DNA of 64,000 bases from Gliomastix tumulicola (Eukaryota; Ascomycota; Sordariomycetes; Hypocreales; Bionectriaceae): positions 558,001-622,000 of the forward strand of contig BCHX01000002.1 of NCBI GenBank assembly GCA_001599755.1. The letters run 5' to 3'. Position 1 is the first letter of the stretch. The number at the start of each line of letters is the position of its first letter. The translations under genes were made by a program, and so were the position numbers. The notes beneath the pieces are model-generated. The model saw nothing but the letters and a program-made list of their open reading frames with translations, did no database searches and had not been told where the DNA came from. Below are positions 53,801 to 64,000 of the stretch, piece by piece.

Positions 53801-55717
53801 GGGTGTGTATATGGCTCAAGTTTTTCTTCCACCACTTGCCGCGGAACCAGGAGAAAGGTCGACATTTTTGTGCCACATGCGTCCATGCTTGCGAACGCGC
53901 ATGAGCCGAATTCTCCGACATCCGTAGAGAGATCACCCTGCGCTCATCAGGTCTAGAACTCACAGGGTCCAGAGACTCGGTATCTTGGTAGCATTTTTCT
54001 CTTCTTGCTCTCGTGCCGCAAATCTCATCCGCGGCCGCGTCACGTCCCACGCCAGATGCCATTGACAAGCCCACCGATGTCCACCCGTACACCACTTTGC
54101 CTTGTGCAGACACATTTAAGTGGCCTAGAAAGAAAAGACGCCAGATTCTCGGGGTGACTTCTGTTTTGAGCTTGGTCGGCGCTCTAGTCTGCGCCACCAG
54201 TGCGATACGGCAAGCCACTGATGCGCATGTCGGCGTTAACGACCTCATGCAGTGTCTGGTTCGCCGCACCTAAATTCGACGCCTATTCTTGCGGTTTATA
54301 CTGGGAGACACGATACATGGGACAAGAGAGATGCTAGGAAGTCTGACTTTCTCTAAAGCCACACCGTTGGGCTAGTTCGTTCTAGATGTAAGAGATGTAG
54401 GGGTGATGCCCAGTTTAACTTCTATTGTGCATGAGCCGAGGTTGTTCGGATTATATAGGCTTGGCTGCAGCTGGGCTGTGCCAAAGTCCCCAGATTTGAG
54501 GCTCCTTGGAGTGAATGCCATTCATATTATCATGCACGGATCGAATAATGGTATTGACAGAAGTACTCAAGGGCTTCCGGCGACTGCCGCAGGGAACATA
54601 CGCTTCACTGGACGGGCAACTTTGAGGTTTAGGAGAGAAACCAACCATATTTTCTTATCAAGTATTATCCCTGTAGTTCAGATTTCATTTATGAGCAAGC
54701 AGGGCCGTTTCAAGCCCGAGCATATCCATGGTTTCGTCTCGTCCTCATCCTATGGCCCAAAGAGCTTCCGAGGCTCTGGACGACCCCAGCTCGACGAGTA
54801 TCAGAAATATCCTATAAGATCGGCTGCATATACTATAGCTGCAGTCACGATCCATTGCAAAATTCAACAGGGGTGCCCAGTGACGGGTCCAGACCATGTG
54901 ATTGGCCCATGAGCCTCACCGACAAGCGTCTGCGCCACTTGGGCACATTACCTCGGCACAAGTCTCTGCCAAGATGATTTCACATAGATAGTCATGGCAT
55001 CATGTTGACGAGATGAGATGATTTTTGTTCATTTTTTGCGTCATCCCTCAACCAAATGCAGCGAAGCTTGCGAAATAGAGATAACGTGGCTTCACCATGC
55101 CTCCCTCCAGTTGGGGATGCCTCATAGTGGTGTGAGAGATTTGCTGCGGTTATTCATCCTCTAGACCCTTATTCGTCTTTCAAACTAGACATGGCAAGCA
55201 TTGTATCACATTCGCGAGAAAAGCTTGCATTGAAGGAGTACAGCTGACGAGGTGGCTACTCTCATGTTAGAACATGAGTCTGCTCTTATGGCGCCCCTGC
55301 CTCGTGTTCGGCCCCCATGACCACGTTCGATGAGTTATGACAAACGCCAGCCAGGTCGATTTAAGTGAATTTCATTGACAAAGCAGATGGCCGCTTATGG
55401 AGCTCCCTTTCTCCATCCTGAGTGCAGCGAAGCTGTCAAATACGATCCATCACATCCTCTATATGAGTACAGTAATGTTTTATTCTCTCTCTAAACGCTA
55501 ACCCAAAGCCTGTTACTACCTTATGCGTCAAACGCAGCCTCCTCTATCAGTTTGTAACACAATGTTGAATAAATAAATGGCCACCCATCCCATTTCCCTG
55601 CGTACTGATCAGCCAGCCAGGTTTCAGAAAGCCAGACGAACCCTAACACACGAAACGCCAGAAACCCGACAACTCTTTCCAACCGATATTGCTCGTTCCT
55701 ACTACAGAAAACCTTTC
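50897..55717. other. 4.8 kb gene-poor stretch
   Basis: I see no gene here. The first 500 bases are the transporter promoter and leader. Ambiguous bases (N) sit next to a G run at 51322-51335. From 51400 to 54300 composition resembles untranslated or regulatory DNA with scattered homopolymers. The frame at 54403-54912 is long but has no domain, starts in AT-rich sequence and does not look coding. The stretch 54900-55717 is AT-richer and likely the 3' region of the acyltransferase. Confidence 0.5.
51322..51335. other. Low-quality bases next to a G run
   Basis: Positions 51332, 51334 and 51335 are N after nine G residues. This marks an unresolved homopolymer in the assembly rather than biology. 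Confidence 0.95.
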
Positions 55718-57089
55718 TCATTCTCGTCCGACAAGCTTACTCGCAATCCCATACGCCTTCCGCACGTTATTCCACAGCAGCCCGAAGATACCCACGACGG
55801 CAAAGATCTGGAAGACCTCCCACCACTTCCGCGTCCGCACCTCGGTCTCGATGTAGTCCCACTTGACGCCCGTCGAGGCCGGGAAGCGGCCCGTGGTGAG
55901 GTACTCCTCCATGAGGGCGTCCTTCTTGTACCACTCCTCGCGCAGCCAGACGTTGAAGGTCTCTGCGTCGTCGAGCGGGATGTCGGCGATGCGGAACTTG
56001 CGCCAGAAGAAGTTGACCGACTTGGGCGGACGGCCCTCGAAGTAAGTGCTGGAGAGGCCGAAGAAGTCCTCGCCGTACTTGCCACGGCTATAACATAGGT
56101 ACGTCAGTTACTCTCCTTTTCACTTCTTCTTCTGCTCAAGTTTGTGGGAAGAACTCACGCGATACCCTCGTAGGCGACGGTGCAGTCATACACGTACTCC
56201 ACCGTCCCCTTGAGCTCGTTCAGGCAGAAGTACATGCCCGTGCTCCGCGGCAGCATGACGTGCTCCGGGTCGCGCAGGTCGTTCTTCTTGGCCCACTGCG
56301 CCGACTTGCGGCGGCCGTTGCCCGAGAGGTTCGTGCCCTCAGGGAAGAGCAGCAGCCACATGGGGTCGTAGTAGGCCTCGCCCCGGGGCCCCGTCTTCTT
56401 CCTCCGCAGCTTCTGCAGCCGGTAGGAGAGGCGGGGCTGGTCGGTGGCCATCTTGCGCGACATGAAGATGAAGCTGTAGAACATCATGCCCCAGCCAATG
56501 ATGGGGATGTACTTGAGGGACTCCTTGAGGATGATGTAGATGTGGCCCGCGAGGCCTGGGCGGTTGGCGTAGGCCACCCACCAGAGGTATAGCCAGTCGG
56601 TGTAGATCTGGTCTGTATTGAGCTTTCTGCCGCACGCATTCATGGAAGGGGGAACGTCAGTACCTGATGGTTCGCGATCAAGATGAGCCGCTCCGGGAAT
56701 CGAAATTCGACCCCTCCATCCTCGGTCGGGCGAATCTCCCCCGCGACAGTGGCATCGCCGCTGATCCGGATGGTCGTCGGCCCCCAGATATGGGTCATGA
56801 CCGTCGTGGTGATGGCGAAGGAGCGCTTGGTCATGGCCATGTAGGCGTAGTACCACTCCCTGTTGAAGAAGTAGAGCGGCGCGCCGATGAGCTGGGTGAG
56901 AAAGATGCTACCAGCGCCATCAGCTCAGGTTCCTAGCATCGTAACGTGCCCAAGAAGGGACAGGGGGGAACAAACGTACACTACACAGCAGGTGTTGAAG
57001 TAGACGGCAAAGGCCAGCCCACGCAGAACCTGCATGAGGCGGCCATGGCCTTCCTTGCCCGAGGGGTGCGCATCGCTGGGGCTGGGCAT
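55718..57089 (-). CDS. PlsC-type lysophospholipid acyltransferase
   Basis: Four exons on minus, 57089-56980, 56907-56664, 56607-56159 and 56087-55718, give 390 residues. The acyltransferase motif I, NHQIYTD (about 116-122, H-x4-D), is split across the exon 2/3 junction. Motif III is LLLFPEGTN (about 205-211). A hydrophobic N-terminal segment, another around MFYSFIFM and a C-terminal helix (VFQIFAVVGIFGLLW) suggest an ER membrane protein. This layout fits the AGPAT8/LCLAT1-like fungal family that acylates lysophosphatidylinositol or lysophosphatidic acid. I start at MPSPSDAHP; a second Met (MQVLRGL) 18 codons later is possible. It is divergent from the NAD kinase gene. Confidence 0.88.
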
Positions 57090-58275
57090 ATTCGCGACAG
57101 GCGGGGTTGCGCCTTGCCTGGTGATGAAGACAGCGAGAATGCTCAGCTCATAGGGTCGCGAGTCTGTCCCGCAGAAGCACCAGAAAGGAGTCGAGCAGGG
57201 TAGATGAACCCTTCTGATCGCGGATAAAGTGGCTGGCGGACAGATGACTCGTCGTGTGCCTGATCTGCCTAGAGTGGGATGGGCTGTCAACAAGGCCCGG
57301 ATGTCCGGAATATTGCGCTTTGTCTGGGGAAAGGCGAATGCCGATCGCGGTGACCCCTCCTTCAGCGGGAAGCAGAAAATAAAGGCCCGAGCAAGCGAGT
57401 AAATAAAGAGGTGAGGAATAAGAATTGGCTCAAGCAACGGTCGGCGGTCAGGCAGAATCGAGACGGTGCTTCGCTGGGCAGAATTCAAAAGTCACCACGT
57501 GGCGCAGCTCTCACTGGCTCGATCTGCTGGAGGCTGGGAGGGCGAGATGGTTGGCCTCCTGTGCGGGAGAAATGTTGGGGGGGTGGCCAGGCAGCTCTCG
57601 GACTCTGAATGATGTCCTCCTGCCCGGTCTTGGGTTCCGTGAAGCAGAGCCAGGCAGCAAGTTGATCACCGAGGATGAGCTGGAGCTGACAGCTGACGAT
57701 GATCGTGAATTACCTCTGTCTGTGATGGCCGGGTTTGGCAATGACACAAATACAGGTGCATGGCATGCACTAATTACAGTCAAAGTCAGCGGGGGGGCTG
57801 GTCAGCTTGTTTCCATCTTTTATGGCATCCCTTGGAGGGGTTTGTGCGGTGGGGCGATGAGCTCATTGAGCCAATCAGAGCCCAATAAAGTGTCAGCTGC
57901 ACGATCGGATTTCGGTCGACTACAAATACCCGAGTGACAGGCTCAGATCTAGAGAGCTTCAACGCATGCCCATAGACTAAAATTCGCCTGTGGAGATACG
58001 GGAGCCAAATTTTGGGAGGAAAGTAAACAATAGTATCTGTAATGTAGCATTGCAACATGACTTATGCTCGATGAATTCGATTTTGGCATGTGACAGCCCG
58101 TCCTCAGTTCGGGTATCTACGATTTCCCCGCAGACCCAATCTGGCAGGCGGTGTAAAGCTCTCCGCTTTTCTTCTGCCAGGTGATTTGAGCCGGAGCTTC
58201 GATTTTGGCCTCCCATCATTGTCACCGCCTTCTGTCTTCCTGCGACGCCGATGATGTCGCGTGCCACCGCCTAGC
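57090..58275. other. Divergent promoter region of acyltransferase and NAD kinase
   Basis: About 1.2 kb between divergent housekeeping genes. Frames here lack ATG starts or domains. No other feature is seen. Confidence 0.5.
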
Positions 58276-59694
58276 ATGCTCTTCTCCAGGCTTCCATACG
58301 GGAAGCCCCCCTTCGTCCCCCTCTCCCAGCCTCGACCACTCGTCCTGCCATGGCTCTCGTCCCCGAGCCAATGTCACCACCGCCGACCGTTCTCCGCGAC
58401 GACCGCCTCGCGAAACCCTGAGATCCGCTCCATCGACACCCTCCCCGGCCGGACGAACCCGCGCTTCCTCCAGAGCACCAAGCCCGGCTCCGCGCTCCTC
58501 GCCCTCCGGTGGCCGCGGCCGCCGCAGAACCTGCTCCTCGTGCAGAAGCTCTACTCGCCCGAGGTCACGGCCGCCGTCGTCAAGTTCGCCAGGCACATCC
58601 GCAGCGACTACCCGGACGTGAACCTCATCTTCGAGCCCAAGATCGCCGCCGCCGTGCACGAGAGCCTGCGGTTCCCCATCTTCGCGGCGGACCGGCGCGC
58701 GGCCATGGCGGGCAAGGTGGACGTGATTGCGACTTTCGGGGGCGACGGCACGGTGCTGCGGGCGGCGAGCATGTTCAAGCTGCACGGGAGCGTGCCGCCG
58801 ATCGTGTCGTTCAGCATGGGCACGCTGGGCTTCCTCGGGGAGTGGGATTTCTCGGAGCATAAGAAGGTCTGGCGGGAGGTCTACATGAGCGGCAGCGACG
58901 TGGCCATGGGGGACGCCGCCGTGCCGAGGGTCGGGCAGGAGCCCTACCACGCTGGGTCGTATGCTGGGTGGGAGCGGATGAGGGGGAAATCCATGGGCCT
59001 GCAGAGGTCGTCCAAGATCCTGCTGCGGCATCGGATCAAGGCGGATATCTACGACTCGCTGGGGAACAATATCAGCCACAAGCTGAGCGACAGTCTCGCC
59101 AGCGAGGCCAAATCGCTGGCGCGGCCGACGCCAGATCACGGGACGGATACGCCGTCGCTACGGGCGATCAACGAGATATCCGTGCATCGAGGATCACACC
59201 CGCACCTGGCCATCATCGACATCTTCCAGAACGGCCATTTCCTGACGGAGACCATCGCGGACGGCATCCTCATCAGCACGCCGACCGGCTCGACGGCATA
59301 CTCGCTCAGCGCCGGCGGGCCCATCGTCCACCCGCTCGTCAAGTCGCTCCTCATCACGCCCATCTCCCCGTGCAGTCTATCCTTCCGCTCCCTCGTCCTC
59401 CCGCTCGACACCAAGGTCACGCTGCGCATGAGCCCGAAGAACCGCGGGCGCGAGCTCGACCTGAGTATCGACGGGAGGCGGTGCGCAGGCCTACGCCCCG
59501 GATCGGAGCTCCGAGTTGAAGGGGAGTTTGTGGGAAGGTCGAGGGAGGGGCCCGGTGAGGAGTGGCATGGCGGCGTCCCGTGTGTCATCAGGACTGAGGA
59601 CGACGACCCGTGGGTGGGTGGCCTGAATGGGCTGCTCAAGTTCAACCACCCCTTTGGGAGAGACCCGGCGAGTGATGAGTCGGCGGATGACTGA
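58276..59694 (+). CDS. POS5: NAD(H) kinase, mitochondrial Pos5-like
   Basis: Single exon of 472 residues from the ATG at 58276; the open frame upstream begins at a GTG. The N-terminus (MLFSRLPYGKPPF, then Ser/Arg-rich and lacking acidic residues to about residue 45) looks like a mitochondrial targeting sequence. The ATP-NAD kinase signature is VIATFGGDGTVLRA (GGDGT at about 155-159). It is followed by SMGTLGFLGEWDF, then AINEISVHRGSHPHL and DGILISTPTGSTAYSLSAGGPIVHP, the typical second NAD-binding part. It phosphorylates NAD or NADH to NADP(H), supplying mitochondrial reductant. The symbol follows the predicted mitochondrial location. A hydrophilic insert around residue 280 is not conserved in short kinases. 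Confidence 0.9.
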   Translation: MLFSRLPYGKPPFVPLSQPRPLVLPWLSSPSQCHHRRPFSATTASRNPEIRSIDTLPGRTNPRFLQSTKPGSALLALRWPRPPQNLLLVQKLYSPEVTAAVVKFARHIRSDYPDVNLIFEPKIAAAVHESLRFPIFAADRRAAMAGKVDVIATFGGDGTVLRAASMFKLHGSVPPIVSFSMGTLGFLGEWDFSEHKKVWREVYMSGSDVAMGDAAVPRVGQEPYHAGSYAGWERMRGKSMGLQRSSKILLRHRIKADIYDSLGNNISHKLSDSLASEAKSLARPTPDHGTDTPSLRAINEISVHRGSHPHLAIIDIFQNGHFLTETIADGILISTPTGSTAYSLSAGGPIVHPLVKSLLITPISPCSLSFRSLVLPLDTKVTLRMSPKNRGRELDLSIDGRRCAGLRPGSELRVEGEFVGRSREGPGEEWHGGVPCVIRTEDDDPWVGGLNGLLKFNHPFGRDPASDESADD

Positions 59695-61772
59695 TGGATG
59701 GGAGACATGGGCTGTGAAGGCGCTTAGCTGGAGACACTGATACCCGATTATTCATGTATACGTAAACGCTGCTTTGGATATGGCGCCATTTGTACAAGCT
59801 ACTCAAATACCCCTCATCAATATGTATGATTTCACCACTTTCATGTATCACTATATCGCAGTGACCTTACTTGTGATAATCACATCTACCGTCAAAGTCA
59901 TCAAATGTTTAGGGTAGCGGCGGCAGAGGAGTTCAGACGAGGCGAGTGATGGTGATCGACAAGCCGCCCCACAAACGGCAATCTCGAAGAATCACTCCAA
60001 CTCAGGACCAGAGCCTCTCTCCATCCAGCACTGCCAGAGATGAGGAAATCAGCCCAACCGTCTCGCCAAGCCCATCAGTAATGAGAAACGCGTCATCTCG
60101 AACGGCCACACCACAGACTCGGCGCCTCTTCCGCCAGCTCATTCCCGTCCCCCTCGCAAATGCCGGTGCTAATTCTGTCCACTGTCTCCCTCCCTTCCCC
60201 CCCACCCCACGTTCGGAACCAGCTGATGATGCTAACAAGCCTCCGAGTCTGCACGGGGAGGGAAGGAAGAAGATGGGACGGATGAAACAGAGGTGGCGAA
60301 ACACCGAGGGGCTGGGCAGACATGCATATATCGTCACTGGCACGCTGATGGTGTGTGCGGGTGCTTAGTAGGCGTGCTATTTAGTTGCCATTCCCTTGAG
60401 GAAAGGGAGAGAGAGAGGGAAAGATCTCCGATGGACGGGTTGATCATCTGGAGGCCTCAGAATGCGCCTTGCGAGATCTCATGAATGTGCGCGCGCGGCG
60501 TGGGTGCCGAACTTGCGCGCGTAGCGGGTGTTCCGGTTTGGAGAGCCACAACGCCAAGTCAGACGGGATCGAGTCTGTACGAAGGGAGAGGGCCGAGGAG
60601 AGGAATCCATTGGATGGACGCAGTCGAAGTTGCTGACGGGCTGAGGCGGTGACAGCGGACACGCGGGCTTACGATAGCACCGAGTTTCTTGGCTGTCCTG
60701 TCCTCGTACAATTGGAGCGCCGAGAAAAAAAAAGGGCATCACGAAGAGACAGAGAGAGTCAAGACATTGGGTCGTCTGGCCAGTCACACATTGACATGTC
60801 GCGAGGTAGGATTGAGCAACCAAGAATGGGCAGAAGCAGGCATTGACATCAGCTGTCCAGAGGGAGGGCTTCGTAAGCTTCATGCAATCCTACTCTGATC
60901 TCTGAAACAGACGGGACGGCGCACTGTCAAGCTGTGGCTTTAGGGCGAGAGATGCGGCACGGGCAAGGCCGGTTGGCTGAAACAACTCCTAGGGACACTG
61001 GCGAAGAGATAGATCCCCAAGTAGCAATAAGGCGTGTGTTTCGTGGTAAGATACACGTCCGCCTAGCAGTGGCCTCTATGCCCCACAGACCCCCTGCAGT
61101 GATTGCCAGGGGCGGGCAGAGGGCGATGGCAGAAACAGGCCTAGGGCTCGCGCAGCTCGTCTTGGCGCATTACAGTGACAGCCACGAGCTGGACCTCTGC
61201 CTTACGCAATAATGCAGGTCCCGTCCCTCCAGAACCCGCCCATTGCGCGTCCTCTCCGAATCCGTGTCCGTCTGGCTTCCTCTCTCCGGGGGGGCGCTCT
61301 TTTCGGGGGGATTGCGTCTTGGCTGTGAAGGGTCTTTTGGGCGTCTTTGTATTATGGATTTTTCGTTCATGTAGTAAGATGGGACCCGAGTAAGATTGGC
61401 TGTGTGCAGTGCAGTGCCAGTGCAGAGCTGGGCATGCTAAAAAAGAACCAAGATCCGCTTCCCGCATCATCCTGGAGAACCTTCATTTTGGCTCGGGTTA
61501 AAAAAGCGAACCCGCCCCTTCGACCCTATCCATCCATCCCTCCCTGGTCTAACGGCTGCTTTATTTTTGACCTTGTTCCTCGTCTTCTTTTCCTTGGGTT
61601 CAGACCGGTCCGAGTGTATACCGCGTAAGCTCGTGACCTGAGCTACTGCTAGTATTATTCTTGCTATTTTTTTTTGGGTTACTGAATCAGGGCTTGCTGG
61701 GTATAGGCACAGAAGGAAGGGTGCTACAGGAAACAGCAAACAGCACCAGGGGCAGATCCTCGTCCATCAAGC
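59695..61772. other. 2.1 kb intergenic, NAD kinase to phospholipase B
   Basis: No convincing gene. The frame near 59946-60368 begins at GTG and is low-complexity Ser/Pro/Arg. The right part is the promoter and leader of phospholipase B. I see no tRNA or mobile element. Confidence 0.5.
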
Positions 61773-63844
61773 ATGGCTGTCGCAAACACACTGACGCTCC
61801 TGCTGGCGGCAGCATCAGCAGTTGTCGCCAACCCAGCGCACAATGGCAGTACGAACGAACCTCCCCCTCCCCTCTGAAGCTCTTCTTCAACTTCCCTTGC
61901 TAACGAACCTGTTTGTTGTGCAGTCGACCCCCTCCACGCCCCCCGCGGCCTCGCGAGACGAGCGACCGAGCAGGCGCCCAACGGCTACACGCCGACCATT
62001 GTCGACTGCCCCTCGAACCGGCCGACGATCCGCAACGGCAGCTCGCTCTCGCAGCAGGAGAAGGACTGGGTCGTGACCCGCCGCAACGAGACGCTGACGC
62101 CCATGCGCGACCTGCTCAAGCGCATCGCCATCCCGGACTTCAACGTCGACAGCTACCTGTCGGGCGCCGAGAACAACAGCCACGCGGTGCCCAACGTCGG
62201 CCTGGCCTTCTCGGGCGGCGGCTACCGGGCGATGCTGTGCGGCGCGGGCCAGCTGGCTGCGCTGGACAGCCGGTCCACGGGGAGCGACGCCAGCGGGAAC
62301 CTGGGCGGGCTGCTGCAGAGCGCGACGTACATCTCGGGTCTGTCGGGCGGCGCGTGGCTGGTGGGCAGCCTGTACACGAACAACTTCACGACGGTCGAGC
62401 AGAACCTGAACTCGGGCGCCGTGTGGCAGCTGCAGGACTCGATCTTGTCAGGTGAGTTTGCCGAGCTGAGGGAGACAGACAAACAAAGAAAGTCAGCTAA
62501 CAGACGCAATTCATTCATTCAGGCCCCGAGCAGTACTCCCTCCTCGGCTACTACAGCGACGTGTTCGATGCCGTCGGCGCTAAAGACGACGCCGGCTACC
62601 AGCGCTCCATCACCGACTACTGGGGCCGCATGCTCTCGTACCAGCTCGTCAACGCGACGGACGGCGGGCCCGGCTACACCTTCTCCTCGATCGCCGACGA
62701 CGCCGACTTCAGCCAGGGCAAGGCGCCGCTGCCGTTCCTCATCGCCGTGGGCCGCCGCCCGAACGAGGAGCTGATGCCCGTCAACTCGACCGTCTACGAG
62801 TTCACCCCGTGGGAGCTGGGCTCCTCGGACAACACGGTCGCGGGCTACATGCCGCTGCGCTGGGCCGGGTCCAACTTCACCGAGGGCCGGGTCGACCCCG
62901 ACGGGTACTGCGTCGAGGGCTTCGACAATGCGGGGTTCATCATGGGCACGTCGAGCTCGCTCTTCAACTCCATCGTGCTGTACCTCAACGACGACCAGGC
63001 GGGCATCGTGCCCGACGGCATCCCGGACTTTGTGGTTGAGACGGTGACCAAGATCCTCGACGCCATCGGCAACGACGACAACGACATCGCCGACTGGACG
63101 CCCAACCCGTTCAAGGGCTGGAACCCGGACAACAACTACAACACGGACGAGGACCGCCTGACGCTCGTCGACGGCGGCTCCGACCTGCAGAACATCCCCT
63201 ACCACCCGCATATTCTCGAGGAGCGCAAGGTCGACGTCGTCTTCTCCTTTGACAACTCGGCCGACAACAACAACTGGCCCGACGGCGCGTCGCCCATCGC
63301 CACCTACGAGCGCTCCCTGACCGACATCGCCGAGGGCACCGGCTTCCCCGTGATCCCCGGCAAGTCCACCTTCCTCAACCTCGGCCTCAACACCCAGCCG
63401 ACCTTCTTCGGCTGCGACTCGTCCAACGTCAGCTCGCCGCACCCGCTCGTCGTGTACATCCCCAACTACCCCTACATCTACAACTCGAGCACCTCCACCT
63501 TCCGCACCAGCTACAACGAGTCCGAGCGCGACGCCATGGTCCAGAACGGCTGGGCCGTCGCCACCCAGCTCAACGCCACGCGGGACACCGAGTGGCCCGT
63601 CTGCGTCGGCTGCGCCATGCTGCACCGCAGCTTCGAGCGCACCGAGGCCGACATCCCCGCCGCCTGCCAGCGCTGCTTCGACCGCTACTGCTGGAACGGC
63701 ACCATCGACGAGGCCGAGCCGGCCAACTACGACCCGACCTTCTTTGGCGAGGCCATCGACGTCAGCGAGGGCGCGGGCGTGAGGCTCGTGTCCAGCAGCC
63801 TGGCGCTCGTCTTTGCTGGCATCGCGTCGGTGCTGCTGCTGTAA
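61773..63844 (+). CDS. Phospholipase B / lysophospholipase, GPI-anchored
   Basis: Exons 61773-61848, 61924-62451 and 62523-63844 give 641 residues. A signal peptide (MAVANTLTLLLAAASAVVA) is followed by the cPLA2-type catalytic domain: NVGLAFSGGGYRAM (oxyanion region, about 117-129) and SATYISGLSGGAWLVG with GLSGG around residues 164-168 supplying the nucleophile Ser. Conserved later pieces include DYWGRMLSYQLVN, FVVETVTKILDA, LTLVDGGSDLQNIPYHP (the catalytic Asp region) and WPVCVGCAML with paired Cys. The C-terminus is hydrophobic (VRLVSSSLALVFAGIASVLLL), a GPI-anchor signal. Many Asn-x-Ser/Thr sites suggest glycosylation. The enzyme removes acyl chains from phospholipids and lysophospholipids at the cell surface. 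The gene is very GC-rich. Confidence 0.94.
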
Positions 63845-64000
63845 TATCTTGGATATAACCTGTTATGTGTGTGTGTGCTTGTCTGTCTGGCCATGTTGAG
63901 CCTCCTTCGATTTGAACCATATTTTACCCACTATCTTTCGTTTTATTTACTGCCATCTTTCTTTTTATTCCCCCCGCCAAAGCACATTTGGATATCGTTT
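63845..64000. other. 3' region of the phospholipase B gene
   Basis: AT-richer sequence with a GT run following the stop, probably the 3' untranslated region. The window ends here. Confidence 0.5.

Noticed and set aside
54403..54912. 169-codon plus-strand frame
   Set aside because: No domain or codon-bias signal like neighbouring genes and no clear promoter; chance open frame is likelier.
58222..59139. Minus-strand frame opposite the NAD kinase
   Set aside because: Arg/Val/His-rich antisense shadow without motifs.
62519..63625. Long minus-strand frame opposite phospholipase B
   Set aside because: Composition (Val, Gly, Asp, Arg) and exact antisense placement show it is a shadow of a GC-rich gene.
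1..64000. CRISPR arrays, insertion sequences, operons and ribosome binding sites
   Set aside because: The window is fungal nuclear DNA with spliced genes; no such bacterial features or regular spaced repeats were seen.

Overview
The window looks like nuclear DNA of a filamentous ascomycete (Pezizomycotina, most likely Sordariomycetes). Genes carry short introns of about 50-80 bases with GT..AG borders, and coding regions are GC-rich at third positions. The gene content is typically fungal: an AA9 lytic polysaccharide monooxygenase, HET-domain proteins, a NACHT/beta-propeller STAND protein, GPI-anchored phospholipase B, and sugar and Dal5-like MFS transporters. Exon structures below were built by hand from splice signals, reading phase and family conservation.

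Layout. 0-5.3 kb: 3' end of an unidentified gene (+), an Mpv17/PMP22 membrane protein (+), a Sec14-like CRAL-TRIO protein (-) and a small unassigned two-exon gene (+). 5.4-11.2 kb: three HET-domain loci, one a decayed copy, one intact on minus, one intact on plus. 11.7-15.7 kb: an acyl-CoA dehydrogenase (+), the spliceosomal/snoRNP protein Snu13 (+, five exons) and a small kinase-fold protein with a degenerate catalytic loop (-). 16-24.4 kb: a decayed minus-strand gene, a secreted AA9 LPMO (+), a sugar/quinate-type MFS transporter (+), a secreted M28 aminopeptidase (-) and an FAD-linked oxidase with one in-frame stop (-). 24.9-26.6 kb: secreted alkaline phosphatase (-). 26.6-30.4 kb has no gene I can support.

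30.4-31.8 kb: an Old Yellow Enzyme-type oxidoreductase (+). 32.1-44.1 kb is the most interesting accessory block: a HET-domain protein (-), a large multi-pass membrane protein of unknown function (-), a 1472-residue NACHT/beta-propeller NLR-like protein (+), and an SRPK-like kinase locus broken by a stop in its catalytic loop (+). 46.4-50.9 kb: GPI-anchored 5'-nucleotidase-family metallophosphatase (+), a candidate 45-residue membrane microprotein (-), and a Dal5-type transporter (-). 50.9-55.7 kb appears gene-empty. 55.7-59.7 kb: a PlsC-type lysophospholipid acyltransferase (-) and a mitochondrial-type NAD kinase (+). 61.8-63.8 kb: phospholipase B (+).

Overall, conserved metabolic and housekeeping genes alternate with an allorecognition/NLR-type complement (four HET loci, one NACHT protein). 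Several loci carry isolated stop codons of the kind made by C-to-T transitions. That suggests recent decay, possibly RIP-like or under balancing or diversifying selection, but this is inference from one sequence.
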